Shown: positions 23,019 to 33,909, numbered from the stretch's first letter. The stretch: 37,632 nt of DNA from Polyrhizophydium stewartii (GCA_027604665.1 JADGIZ010000037.1:1-37632), one strand, 5' to 3'. A program made the numbers and translations. Notes: generated from the letters alone by a model not told the origin.

Positions 23019-23351
23019 ATAGTGCTGTGGACTCGTGATGGCTTGAGAGTGTCGATGCGTTTAGCTGCTAAATGAGCACGGGGAAGCTGCATTTCACATC
23101 GAGGTGGCCGCGGCATTCTTTCCCGCGACACCGTTCGCGCCGCGCTATATGACGGCGCATGGCGCGAGGCAGAAGGCGCGCAGCCAAACGTGCGGCAGGC
23201 TTGCCCCTGACAGTCGCACGTTATTGTGCCCACAGGTGCGCCAGCCGCGCACCCCGCGGCCGCCGGCCCCAAGGAAGCTGGCTGCTGACTGAATGAACAC
23301 GTTGTTGTGCCCGCAGCAGTGGGAGTACGCTGCGAGAGGGTCACAGCTGCA
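23019..23351. other. Intergenic region with a tandem 19-bp near-repeat resembling 3' splice sites
   Basis: No coding gene is supported here. Two 19-bp copies, 23217-23235 and 23298-23316, differ at two positions (consensus cacgttRttgtgcccRcag). Each is preceded by a CTGAC branch-like motif, and the first is followed directly by GTGCGCC. This suggests spliced 5' UTR sequence of the next gene, or a duplicated intron end. Confidence 0.45.
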
Positions 23352-24421
23352 ATGCTTGCATCGCAGATCCACCGAGCGCTTTCCTGGACGCTCTGGTTCC
23401 TGCTCGTCCTCCCATCGCCGTCTCTCGAGCTTGCCAACAGCTTCCAGCCTGGAGCCGTGTCTTCAGTGCCTGCATCGGGCTCCAACGCCGAGCTGAATGC
23501 GCTCTTCAACCTGTCGACTCAGACGAGCGGCCTGAGCAAGGGCGACGGCCAAATCATGTTTATGCGTTGGTTTACTTGGGACGGCGACCGCTCAACGAGC
23601 CCAAGCACATACACGGCCGCCTTCTGGGTCGTCGTCGACGATTACTCGCAGCTCGTAGTGCCCAATAGTGAGCCGCGCCGCTTTGGGTCTCCGAGTAGAG
23701 CGGGTGCCTTGGAGCGAGACGCCGTCCGCGCTGGCCATTGTTGTCGCGGCGCGGCTCCGCCCGTCGTGTTGTGCCTGTGCTGACGCGACGCGCTTTGTTG
23801 GCGACATGCTGGGCGGCGCAGGCGTGAGCCTGCTCGTGCCCGCGGCGAGCACGGCCAGTGCATACCGCAACGTCTCGCTCTTCTACTATCAGACTGTGAA
23901 CAACAGGGCAAAGGTGATCTGCAACCTCAAGCCGCGTCGCATGTGGATCAAGACCGATTTTGACTGGGCCGTGAGCGGACGCACGGTTCTCCTGAATCTG
24001 GACGGAGGTGGGCGCGAGCGATGCGAAGGACCTCGCTTTCGAAGTGGATCTGACCTGCTCGATGCCGCCTGTTGCGCAGGTCAAGTCAGCAGCTGCGACT
24101 GGGCACCCACAAACTGCGTCGGCAGCCCCAACTCGTATGCGCTCGACGACATCTGCGCCGATTCTTGCACAGGTCAAACGTGCGGATACAATATCACGGT
24201 ACGTTAGATGCGACTCCTGGACACCGCGGCGGCTAGAGTCGCTGACGATCTCGGCGACCAGCTGCGAGTCGCCTGGACTGGCACAGACGCACGCGGATCG
24301 CGCCTCACAAGCTACAGTAAGTTGCTCCTTGCTCCAATTCGATCGGCGCAACTCCCTCTGGTCTGACCATTTTTGCGCAGGCCGAGACATCTGGCGTCTG
24401 CAGAACTCACTTCAGTCGTGA
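23352..24421 (+). CDS. Predicted secreted protein of unknown function, Cys-rich C-terminal part, 238 aa
   Basis: Not recognised. Exons 23352-23667, 23822-24007, 24080-24198, 24262-24316 and 24381-24421 join in frame. The N-terminus (MLASQIHRALSWTLWFLLVL, then PSPSLELA) reads as a signal peptide. The middle has alternating hydrophobic beta-type stretches (TYTAAFWVVVDDYSQLVVP, YRNVSLFYYQTVNN) and possible N-glycosylation sites. A Cys-rich segment follows: SSCDWAPTNCVGSP, DDICADSCTGQTCGYN. No C-terminal transmembrane helix or GPI signal is evident (ends WRLQNSLQS). Intron 24008-24079 is 72 bp, in frame and stop-free; removing it drops an Arg-rich, poor-quality stretch. Intron 23668-23821 is 154 bp. 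AATAAA at 24481 is a plausible poly(A) signal. It could be a surface or extracellular effector or enzyme, but nothing shows which. Confidence 0.62.
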
Positions 24422-24480
24422 TCCAGGAAGCTCAAATCCACGTTGCGCGGCTACTGCTCACCCCATGTTCGGACCCAGCG

Positions 24481-24486
24481 AATAAA
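24481..24486 (+). terminator. Poly(A) signal AATAAA for the secreted-protein gene
   Basis: A perfect AATAAA lies 60 nt after the stop of the secreted-protein gene, in the 89-bp gap before the end of the convergent UVSSA gene. The two 3' ends probably overlap. Confidence 0.5.
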
Positions 24487-24510
24487 CAAGTTACAAGTGC
24501 GATTATTGGA

Positions 24511-27243
24511 TCACCACCGATTCAGATTGCGATCCCTGACCTTGGCCTCAATCTCCGTTTCGTCCGGATCGCCAGAGTGAGCAGAGCCTTTGGTCAGCTT
24601 CTTAATGCGTTTTGAGATGCGCTGGATGGTCTGGTTGCCTGGCTTCTTGATATCAACGAGCGCAGATGCTCGCTTTCGCCGCGTCGGCGCAAGGCTGTGT
24701 GCGCGTCCAACATCGCCCTCGATCAGCTCCCAAGCCTGGACGGCGGCTGCAGGCCTATCATCCCGCCGGCTCCTTGCAGTGCTGCGCGGAAGGAGCTGAT
24801 CAGAGCTGCCTGCAGCCTCGCCGTCTGTCGTCGAAAGAGGCGTGCCGGTTTCGTCTCTGCGCCAATACCGGTATCAGATCCGGCAGCGAAGTGCAACAGA
24901 TTCGGTCGTCCTTACCTCTCCACAATCACGCCGTGGACGGGACATCGCTCAAGATCCCTGCGCGGGCACAGCATGCCGTTAGGAAGCGGCGCGCGGCAAG
25001 GCTTGCCGTTCGGTGCTGTGTTAGCGCAGTGCCTGCGACTGGAGCAGACTGGGGCTCGCATACTCGGATCTCCGTGGGCAACTTGGATGACAGATACACG
25101 CGACGCCTGCGAAGACCGCTGAGGGCCTCATCCGAGATCGTGCGGTCGCTTGGGCCGTCACCAAGAAAGCGGTGATGGAAGTCTGGGTCTCGCGTCAGAA
25201 GCATATCGAATAGCTGCGATGTGAGCGCGTGTGCTGTGCACGCACCGAGACCGGCATGGGCAGAGATGGACGAGAATGTGATATTGCTCTTGTCCCAAAA
25301 ATACAAATCATCGTCGTACGGTACGATTGGCGCCTGATCCAGAAGCTTGGCCGTCTCGGGATCCAGATGGGATCGATTGGGCTTTACATCATCGTCATCG
25401 TCCCCATCATCTTGCTGCGGAGATGCAGGCTCTTTCTCCCGAGCGGCTGCTTCTGATTCGCCATGCTGTTCCGGCGTCGTTGGTTTGGCTCTCTCTACTG
25501 GCGCATCGCCGTCTGAGCAGGGCTGGCCGCCTGGAGGAGCCGTTTGGCTTGCGTCGTTGGCAGGAGCCACTTCGAAAAACACTTCCTCGTCGTCGTCATC
25601 GTCGTCTTGGTTTCCAACCTCGTCATCGCAGCCTCCGAACCGAGCCGCGCCAAAATCAAACCCATCTTCGGGTTGCGGCTGAGATTGCGCCTTTCCGGCC
25701 TGCTCCGGATCTTCATATCGCTTCTCGCGCTTGCTGCGCCTCAGCAGATCGCGGGCCATCGAGAGCGCATCGTCGGCGGACCGTTTGATGTCAATCACGC
25801 GCTTTAGGAACATTTCATGAGCTCGCTTGTCCTGCACCATATCAACGTGCGCAATTCAGCGGCAGGCGGGATTGATCCGCCTCTGGATGCCACTCACCGG
25901 ATCGTCTGCTTTGGTGATGCTCTCGATCCACAGGCTGATCTGCGGCATGTGCTTCTCGAGTAGCGCGGTGCACTCGCGCAGCGTGTCAAAGAGTGGCTCG
26001 GTTTCCGGTGTTTCCGTGATCAGCCCGTCGGTCGAGAGTGTGATCTCGAGCGTGTAGGATAGGTTTCCGAGGCCGTAAGATTGCACAAAATCCTGGTACA
26101 AGTCCGCCGGCCTCGCGCGCGGTTGCACATGGCCCGCATCTGCGCAGGCCGAACAACCAGCTGCATCTTGCTCAAAGTCCGGCACCATGATATCCATGCA
26201 TTTCCTCTGCCGCAGCAGCTGTCAGTGCCATCTGTGCAGAGACCGAGGGGCGACACTGCCAACTGCCGCCTCACAAGCTTGGTAAGATTCTCGACAACGC
26301 CGGCCGACTGATCGTCGAACTGCTCGCGCAGCTTGCGGTATTTGTCGAGGCGGAGCTCCTTGATGCGTGCCTTTGGTGATAGTCTGTCAGCACGCACGGC
26401 ACCGGTTGAGACCTGGCAACCTTTGCAGGCACCTCTCTGGTGGCGGCCAGCGACGGCGGTGCGGGCTGCTCAGAGGGACCGTGCTGCTCGCCCGGTGCAG
26501 GGGGTGCGCAATGGAAGGCGGCGGGGAACAGCGAGCGCAGCGCCGGATCGCCGGCTGCTGCCGCGGCTGCCGCCTGCAGCGCCATGTGCAGCTGCGGCGA
26601 GGGTCAGTCCGGTGACTCGACCGTGCTGGCGGGGCTGGCGACACCCGACCTGTGGGTGCGTTGCCGCAAAGCGAGTGTGCCATCGCACGATGCAGGCCGC
26701 AGCCAGTCGGCATAGGCGCTCCGCCCACTCGACCGGGGGTGGCAGCCGCGGCGGATCACTGCTCTCTGCGGCGCCTACGTCCCCGCCAGCGGCGGCCTTG
26801 CCGATGGCCAGCTCCAGGAAGTCGCCGAGGCCGCCGACGAGCAGGCGGCGGAACACCGCTGAGCGCTCGAACAGCTGGTCGCACAGCTGCACGCATGCGA
26901 AGCGGACCTGGCGTCGCCGTTATCGGCAGCTGCGTCAGCTGGGCGTGTCGAGGCGCCGCGCTGACGCGCAGCCCGGCACCTGCGAGTGCTTGCGGCGCAT
27001 GTTCTTCATGACCGTCTTGAACGCCGTCTCCACGTTGGCGGCATCGGCCTTGCAGCTGCTCTTGACTTCCTGTATCGCCGGCGTCCCGCGGCGGGGCGGC
27101 CCCAGGGCGTCAGCCTTGCAGCCGTGGGCCGAGGGCTGGCCCGCGCAGGGGCCTACCTTGAGCAGCCTGCCGTTGAGCTCATCCGTGCCGTTGGTCAGCA
27201 GTCGCGAGATCGTCTGCGAGAGCCCGGCGTCGCCCGATTGCAT
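24511..27243 (-). CDS. UVSSA: UVSSA, UV-stimulated scaffold protein A (transcription-coupled repair)
   Basis: UVSSA recruits TFIIH to stalled RNA polymerase II during transcription-coupled nucleotide excision repair. Minus-strand exons in order: 27243-27157, 27069-26980, 26907-26650, 26591-26421, 26370-26275, 26206-25898, 25831-25246, 25182-25064, 25001-24916, 24856-24511; 715 aa against 709 in human. A VHS-like helical N-domain is visible (FACVQLCDQLFERSAVFRRL, GDFLELAIGK), then ARIKELRLDKYRKLREQF. Next come the TFIIH-binding acidic region and YQDFVQSYGLGNLSYTLEI, and an Asp/Glu-rich linker (VPYDDDLYFWDK). The conserved C-terminal Cys module is CRAPLPNGMLCPRRDLERC + PVHG. The tail is basic. 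One acceptor (ending at 25002) skips an AG close to the branch site, which is what restores the Cys module. The ATG at 27243 lies only 44 bp past the stop of the upstream same-strand gene. Confidence 0.92.
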
Positions 27244-27287
27244 CGGCGAGGTAAAGCCCGCGGCAACACCCTTCAACGCCGTTTACT

Positions 27288-29213
27288 CTACAGAAGCTCC
27301 ATGCGCTCCCGCTCGGGACCCCACGAGCGCTGGATCACATCCGCGAGCCCGTGATCCATGTCTGCCCGCAGCTCCCAAAACAGCACAATGGTCGCCATCG
27401 ATGCGAGGATGTGGGCCACAACTTGGGCCGTGCGTCAGCCGCCCCCGGCGTCGTGCGTCGAGGCACGGGCGTGTCACTCACGGAACTCGGTGATCCAGAT
27501 GCGGCCGTTGAGAAAGGTGCTGTCCAGATACACGGTGCGCAGAAACACGCACTGCGAGCCCAGCATGACCAGCAGCCAGATCAAAATAGGCCAGAAGAGG
27601 TGCCGCCGCTGGCCCTTGAGAATCCATGGAATCACCACGGTCATGGCGAACATGGTGACGATGGCCAGAAGCGTCGACACGACCTGGACCGGAACGTACA
27701 TCTTGGGCGTCCATGGCACGTCCGAGGCACCTGGGGTGAAGGCTTTTGGCACGTCTCCGACCGCGCTGGCGTAGAAGAACAAGACAATAATCTGCGCTGA
27801 TGTTGGGATCGCCATGGCGATCTGAAAGCGGAGCACAAAGCTCATGGTCTGGTACCGCATCAGGATCCCTGCGCACAGCATATACGTTTTTCGCATCATG
27901 GTTGGATTATCAGCGTCTTGAGACTCATGAATCAAATGACATGGAATGTGCCCACATCGTTTCTTGATGCTGGCGCCATGCTGGTGGAAGTGTGCCCAAA
28001 CAAATGTCCGGCGCACTCGGTTGCTGAAGAACAGCGACATGAGTAGAAAGGCGGCCATGATTGAAAACTCGAGCCAAAGCAGCGGCCCGGAATCGTCGAG
28101 ATACTTGACGGCATTGTCTACGCTCGCGACTGCGCTGTCTGTGTTCAAGAGCGTGGGGAGGCTGACCGTCGTGCCGTCTTTTGCCGTATACGAGAACCAC
28201 TGGCCGCTGAGTGCGATGGACGACGGCACGGCACATGTTCGAAAGTTGAATGATTCGTAAAGCTGCACACTCATGGCCGTTGTGTTGGAGGAATCCCTTG
28301 TGAGTGCTGTCCATGATTGAGCGCACGATATCAGCTGGCGGATCTCCTGGTAGTCTTTTGCATTCAAAGTCATCAGTATGCGTTTCCCCCTCCCCAACGA
28401 TCTAAAAGTCGCTGATCGCAGCACTCACTAACGACAGGGAATGTTGCCAGGATTGCATTGATCAGTGGAATGAGCATCGTGACCGCCACGTTTCGCGATC
28501 GTTGCTGTCGAGCCGTTGTGTCCGGATAAAAGCCGAGGACCGGAGTACAGGGCACCGAATCGTTGTCAGCGAACATACCAGGGCCAGTCGGATCGCATCT
28601 TTGGCGAGAACCGCAACCGCGCAATCCACTTGAGCCGGCGTACTGCCGCTCATCTCGGGCATGGGACACGGCTGGCACCAGTGGAAACGGTGGCCTCTAC
28701 AACCAGGCCGTCCGTCTGCAAATACTCGCTCACCGCGTAGAATGTCATTCCCAGGACAGCGCAGTTGGCGATGATAAAGATGCTTGCGTATGTCACGACG
28801 AGAGAAGGGTCGTTCTTGAGCTCGTTGAGGGCCGCAAAGGAGAATTGGACGACTCGGTATATGACAAGGCCCTGCAGAGCGAGGACGACGGCAGTCTGGA
28901 CGGCCTGGAGCGCAACAAAGTAGAGTGCCCAGTTGAATCGCGATTTCTTTGGCGCCGCGCCGGTCGCGATCAGAGGCGACGTCGGCGATGCCGGGCTTGC
29001 GGGCCCGCGCGAGTCGATGGCCGCGACGGCGATGGAGATGGCCTCTCGAGCGACCCGCACGGTCTTGGATGGTTTGAGCGACTTGACGGTCTGCGGCTGC
29101 TTGAGGCGGCCGCGGCCGCTGGATTGCAGATTCCGCTCGTCCATTGCGTCCCGCGCGGTCAGAACGCGAACGTGACGCAGCGCGCTCGCGGATGGGCCGC
29201 GCGGCCATGTCAT
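27288..29213 (-). CDS. Multi-pass membrane protein of unknown function, 537 aa
   Basis: Not recognised. Minus-strand exons: 29213-28734, 28642-28429, 28354-27956, 27868-27482, 27421-27288. About eight hydrophobic spans are visible: ALYFVALQAVQTAVVLALQG; VTYASIFIIANCAVLGMTFY; VAVTMLIPLINAILATFPVV; LLWLEFSIMAAFLLMSLFF; FQIAMAIPTSAQIIVLFFYA; VVSTLLAIVTMFAMTVVIPW; LFWPILIWLLVMLGSQCVFL; VAHILASMATIVLFWEL. Loops carry several cysteines (LRGCGSRQRCDPTG, VPCTPVLGFYPDT; ISCAQSW; FRTCAVPSS), suggesting disulfide-bonded extracellular or lumenal loops. The N-terminal tail is basic and Ser/Pro-rich. The start is either 29213 (longest) or 29144 (MDERNLQ). Intron 27869-27955 is 87 bp, in frame and stop-free, so retention cannot be excluded. 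It may be a receptor or transporter-like protein; no family motif decides. Confidence 0.65.
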
Positions 29214-29296
29214 GCCATGCCATGGAGCGCGGATGCCGCTAGGTCGCTCGGCTTTTCACCTCGCCTCTGCGGTCAGAGAGACACCCAATCGGCAGC
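29214..29296. promoter_or_regulatory. Divergent promoter region between the membrane-protein gene and CFAP57
   Basis: Only 83 bp separate the two outward-facing start codons (152 bp if the membrane protein starts at 29144). Any core promoter must be shared or lie inside coding or intronic sequence; CFAP57 has a 150-bp first intron at 29323. I see no convincing TATA box. Confidence 0.4.
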
Positions 29297-32200
29297 ATGT
29301 CCATTGCGGCGGTCACGCACAAGTGAGCGGCCCGCGAGCCGCACCCGAGCGCAGACGAACCAGCAGAGCTGACCCCAGCGCCACCGCTGGCCTTGCCCTC
29401 TGCTGCTCCCGCTGGCTGCGGTCGCTGCATCTGGCGCTCACGTGGTCGCTTTCACGTGTTGTCGCGGCTCAGACACGTTTTCGGCCTCAAGGGCGATGTG
29501 GCCAATAACATCACCTACCTCGACGAGCAGACCATCATCTACCCTGCGGGATCCAATGCCATCCTCTACAACACCGAGAACAAGACGCAGAAGTTCATCC
29601 CCACGCTCGAGCGGTCAGAGGGAATGACGGTCATGGCCATTGGCGGCGTGAAGCGCTTCCTTGCCATTGCCGAGCGCGGCGAGAAGCCGACCTGCGTCAT
29701 TTACGACCTTCACTCGTTGCGGCGGCGCAAGATGCTGACGCTGCCCGACATCGAGAGCAAGGCGAGGCTGGGCGAGCTCCAAATGAGCGCTTCACACCGG
29801 CGTCCGTTGGCTAACAACGCTCGCAGGAGTTTATCTCGGTGGCATTCTCGCAAGACTCCAAGTTCCTCGTCACACAGACCGGCGCCCCAGACTGGACGCT
29901 GCACTATTGGTCGTGGGAGAAGTCAAAGACGTTTGCATCCGTGCGCACGGTCAATACGCCCGAAAAGATCGCGGGCCAGCCCGCCGCCGCTATGCTCGTG
30001 ACGGCGACCTCGAGCCAAGGCGCCTCCAAGGAGAACAAGGAGCACCTCCTTGGCTCCATCGTATACCAGGTTTCAATCAACCCGACCGACAGCACGCAGA
30101 TCTGCTGCATCGGAAACGGAATCTTCAAACTCTTTCGGTACCAAGAGGGAATCCTCAAGGCCGTCGGCACCCAAAAGTACGACTACAAGGTTGGAGCAGC
30201 GCTCTCGACTGCCGATGCCTCGAAGCACGCACCGGCGCTGACGCCCAAGCGCAACCCTGCAGAACTTCACCGCACACACATGGACCTCAGACGACCGCGT
30301 CATTGTCGGCACCGAGGACAGCAAGATCTTTGTGTTCGAGTCCAACGGCGAGCTCAAGTCCGAGATCCTGCACACCCACGGCACGTCGCAGATCCCAAGG
30401 TCCATTCACTGCATCGCGTCCTTCTCCAAGGGCTTTGTCGTCGGCTGCTCGGGCGGCATGGCGGCGCTGTACGAGCGCTCCGAGGAGCTGGCGACGGGCG
30501 GCATTGCAGCCGCGGCCGCGCAGATCAGCAGCGGCGCCGCCGGCGGTCCTGGCGGCCAGCAGGGCATTGCGCGCGACCTGTACCGCAAGTCGCGTGAGTA
30601 CACGCTGCAGGACGACGCGGCCAAGATCACCAACATGGCCGTGAGCCCGTCCGAGGACACGCTCCTGTGCACGACCGAGACATGCCAGATCTTCAGCATG
30701 TCGCTCGCCAATGCCGAAGTCAAGGTGTGCCCGCTCCAGCCCGGCAGCGGGCTCACTCCCTGACGGCGTTGTCTGACTGACATGTGCGATGCCATCCAGG
30801 GCGAGGAGGCAAAGTTTGATCCGTTCGCGCAGCCGTTCCACCACGGCATGATCACGGGCATGGACACGTGCATCCGCAAGCCGCTGATTGTCACTTGCTC
30901 GTCGGACAAGTCGATCCGGGTGTGGAACTATCTCGAAACCAGCTCGGAGCTGGTCAAGTATTTTGCCGAGGAGGCGTTCTCGGTCGCCATCCACCCGAGC
31001 GGCCTCTACATCCTCGTTGGCTTCAGCGACAAGCTGCGCCTGATGAACCTGCTCATTGACGACATCAGGCCGTTCCGCGAGTTCACGATCCGCGGCTGCC
31101 GCGAGGTATGAGTCCCCGAGGCGGTATCGGCAGTAGGCTCTCGTACTTACACATATGTGCTTGTTGGGGACCCCAAAAACCAGTGCCGCTTCTCGAATGG
31201 CGGACAGTACTTTGCGGCAGTGCACGGAAACACCATCCAGATCTACTCGACATGGAACTTTGACAACTTGGGCAACCTCAAGGGCCACAACGGCAAGGTG
31301 CGCTCCATCTTCTGGACGGCGGACGACTCCAAGATCATCTCGGCGGGAGTCGACGGCGCCATCTACGACTGGTCACTGCGCGATCTGTCGGGCCACGCCG
31401 GGTTTGGCATCAAGCGCGAGGGCGAAAGCATCCTCAAGAGCTGCAGCTACAGCTGCGCGTGCGCGACGCCCGACGGTAAAACCATCTTTGCTGTCGGAAG
31501 CGACAAGACGCTCAAGGCAGGCGGCACCTCAGACTGGCTTTCGCCGAATGCACCATGCTGACTCTTGACCCGGCGAACCGGCTGGTGTCTGTCTTGCAGG
31601 AGATCATTGACTCGCAGATTGTGCGTGAGCTGGAGGCCGACTGTGTGCTCACGCAAGTGCTGCTGTCGCATTCGGGCCGCATGATGTTTGTCGGTGAGTG
31701 CGTGCGCCAAACAGCGTACAATCGAGTGCTCGGCGATCTGGACCATTCGAGCAAGTGGCCTGACGCTCGAGCCTTGTGCTGCGCAGGCACGGCCAGCGGC
31801 GCGATCCGGTCCATGAAGTTCCCGCTCGGATCGGAGCCCGGCGAGTTCCAGGAGCACCAGGGCCATTCCATGGCGATATCCAAGATGCGCGTGAGCTACG
31901 ATGATCAGTATCTCTTCTCGGCCTCTGAGGATGGGTGCCTGTTCATCTTCCGCATCACGGACCGCGACGGCCGCGGCATGAAGCGCGAGCGCGATATTGT
32001 GTACGCGGATGAGGTGCGTCCGATCTCCGGCTCCCCCGGCCTGTTCGCTCGTCTGCACTGCCTCGCACTGACACCAAGACGACTGCCCTCGCGCTCAGAT
32101 TCTCGTGACCAAGTCGGATCTCGAAGAAAAGAACTCGATGATGGCCGAGCTCAAGACGCGCGTCGAGGAGCTGAAAATGGAGAACGAGTACCAGCTGCGG

Positions 32201-33873
32201 CTCAAGGACATGAACTTCAACGAAAAGATCAAGGAAGTGACCGAAAAGTTCATGCAAGAGATCGAGGCGCTCAAGATCACGAGCACGGTGCTGCGCACGG
32301 ACAAGGAGAAGGAGGAGACGCGGCACGAGGAGGAGATGGCCGAGGAGAAGGACCGGCACTCCAAGGAGCTCATGGAACTCGAGATGGCGCACAATGCCAA
32401 GCTCATGGCCGAGTACGAAAAGTACCAGGAGCTGCAGGTCAAGACGGCCGAGCTGCAGGAGCAGTGGGAGAAGCAGATGCTCGAGATGCAGAGCGCAAAG
32501 GACCAGGCGCTCGAGGATCTCACACGGCACTTTGAGGTGCGGCTCAAGGAGAAGCAGGCCGAGATTGACCGGGTGAGCCAGATTGACGAGCGCTCTGGCG
32601 CATTGATGCAACCCGACGTGGCTGACATTTTTTTTCCGCCCGCAGCTTCAGGAAGAGATGAAGCGCCAGCTGCTCGAGTTTGAGGAGACGACCAAGGAGA
32701 CGGAGCAGGACGCCGACTCGGAGGTGCTTGAGCTCAAGCACCGCTACGAGCGCAAGCTCAAGGAGGAGCGCGAGATTGTGTTACGGCTCAAGGGCGAGAA
32801 CGGCATCATGCGCAAAAAGTTCAACACGTTGCAGGGCGAGATTGACGCGCACAAGGGCGAGATCGCCAAGATGTACAACGAAGAAAAGAAGCTGCACTCG
32901 GTGATCAAGAGTCTCGAAAAGGACATTGCCGGGCTCAAGAAGGAGATCCAGGAGCGCGACGAGACGATCCAGGACAAGGAGAAGCGCATCTACGATCTCA
33001 AGAAGAAGAACCAGGAGCTCGAGAAGTTCAAGTTTGTGCTCGACTACAAGATCAAGGAGCTCAAGAAGCAAATTGAGCCGCGCGAGCAGGACATTCAGGG
33101 CATGACGCAGCAGATCAAGGAGATGGATGTCGAGCTCGAGCACTACCACCGCGCCAACTCGGACCTCGACCTGACGATCGCCGACCTCAAGCTCAAGCTC
33201 AAGGCGGCCGAGAAGGAGGTTGCGCGCGAGCGTGCCAAGGTCAACTCTGGCGTGGCGCTCATCCGCCGCTTCAAGGTCGATCTGAGCGAGACGATGCAGT
33301 ATATCCAGGAGCCCAAGCTGCTCAAGGTTGGTCTTGCGATGCAGTGCGCACACTTGTTCGTGGGAAGCACTGACGATAATGCACGCACGCACGCGCGCAC
33401 CCTCGCTCGCAGACACATCTCAAGAAGCTGTACCAAAAGTACTGCAAGGAGTCTGCGCGCGACGAGGACTCGATGGAGGTCGACATCCAGCAAGAGTACT
33501 CGCGCCAGCGCGAGTATCTCGAGCGCACGGTGGCGTCGCTGCGGCGCAAGGTGTCCAAGGACCAGATGCTGCACCGCTCGGACAATGTGCGCATCATGCA
33601 AGAGAACGTGACGCTCATCAAGGAGATCAACCAGCTGCGCCGCGACATCACGGGCGTCAAGCAGAAGGAGCACACGGCCGAGATGGCGCTCAAGAACCTC
33701 CCGCCGCGCAGTCCATCGACCGTCGTCCCCGGCGAGGGTGAGTGCGGCGCCAAAGCCGACGTTGCATGCAGGCGCTGAGTGGGCTGACTTGAGTGCGCTG
33801 CGGATGCGCAGTCACGCCCGGCCCGATGGCCGCCACGGCGCCGTCCGAGGCTGTCACGGCGACAACGCGCTGA
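29297..33873 (+). CDS. CFAP57: CFAP57/WDR65, axonemal WD40 plus coiled-coil protein
   Basis: CFAP57 is an axonemal protein that helps place a subset of inner dynein arms. Exons: 29297-29322, 29473-29761, 29827-30189, 30263-30724, 30800-31105, 31184-31516, 31600-31693, 31787-32013, 32099-32572, 32646-33326, 33413-33737, 33812-33873; 1213 aa against about 1250 in human. The first 26-nt coding exon gives MSIAAVTHK, joined to [19 protein letters not shown]. The WD40 part (about residues 1-700) includes [37 protein letters not shown] and [10 protein letters not shown]. The coiled coil (about 700-1190) contains highly conserved runs such as [20 protein letters not shown] and [18 protein letters not shown]. 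Introns 29762-29826 and 31517-31599 appear to be GC-AG; two others use GTTG donors. Intron 32573-32645 has a T8 tract before its acceptor. Confidence 0.96.
29762..29826 (+). other. CFAP57: Probable GC-AG intron in CFAP57 (donor AAG|GCGAGG)
   Basis: The exon ending DIESK must join [11 protein letters not shown] in phase 0 to match the family. No GT lies between the last conserved residue and the region where the protein frame fails. AAG|GCGAGG with acceptor CTCGCAG gives the exact join and a 65-bp intron with a GGCTAACAAC branch-like motif. Confidence 0.72.
31517..31599 (+). other. CFAP57: Probable GC-AG intron in CFAP57 (donor AAG|GCAGGC)
   Basis: GSDKTLK joins [13 protein letters not shown] in phase 0, matching the family, through AAG|GCAGGC and the acceptor TTGCAG (83 bp). 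Reading on past the donor gives an unrelated stretch and a stop at 31559-31561. Confidence 0.72.
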
Positions 33874-33909
33874 GCGTCGTCGTCCATAAAATGCGCTTCT
33901 TCGCTCATC

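Noticed and set aside
33893..33909. Upstream ATG at 33893 as start of the Zn2Cys6 gene
   Set aside because: It is in a different frame from the long coding region; the ATG at 33910 opens the correct frame directly.
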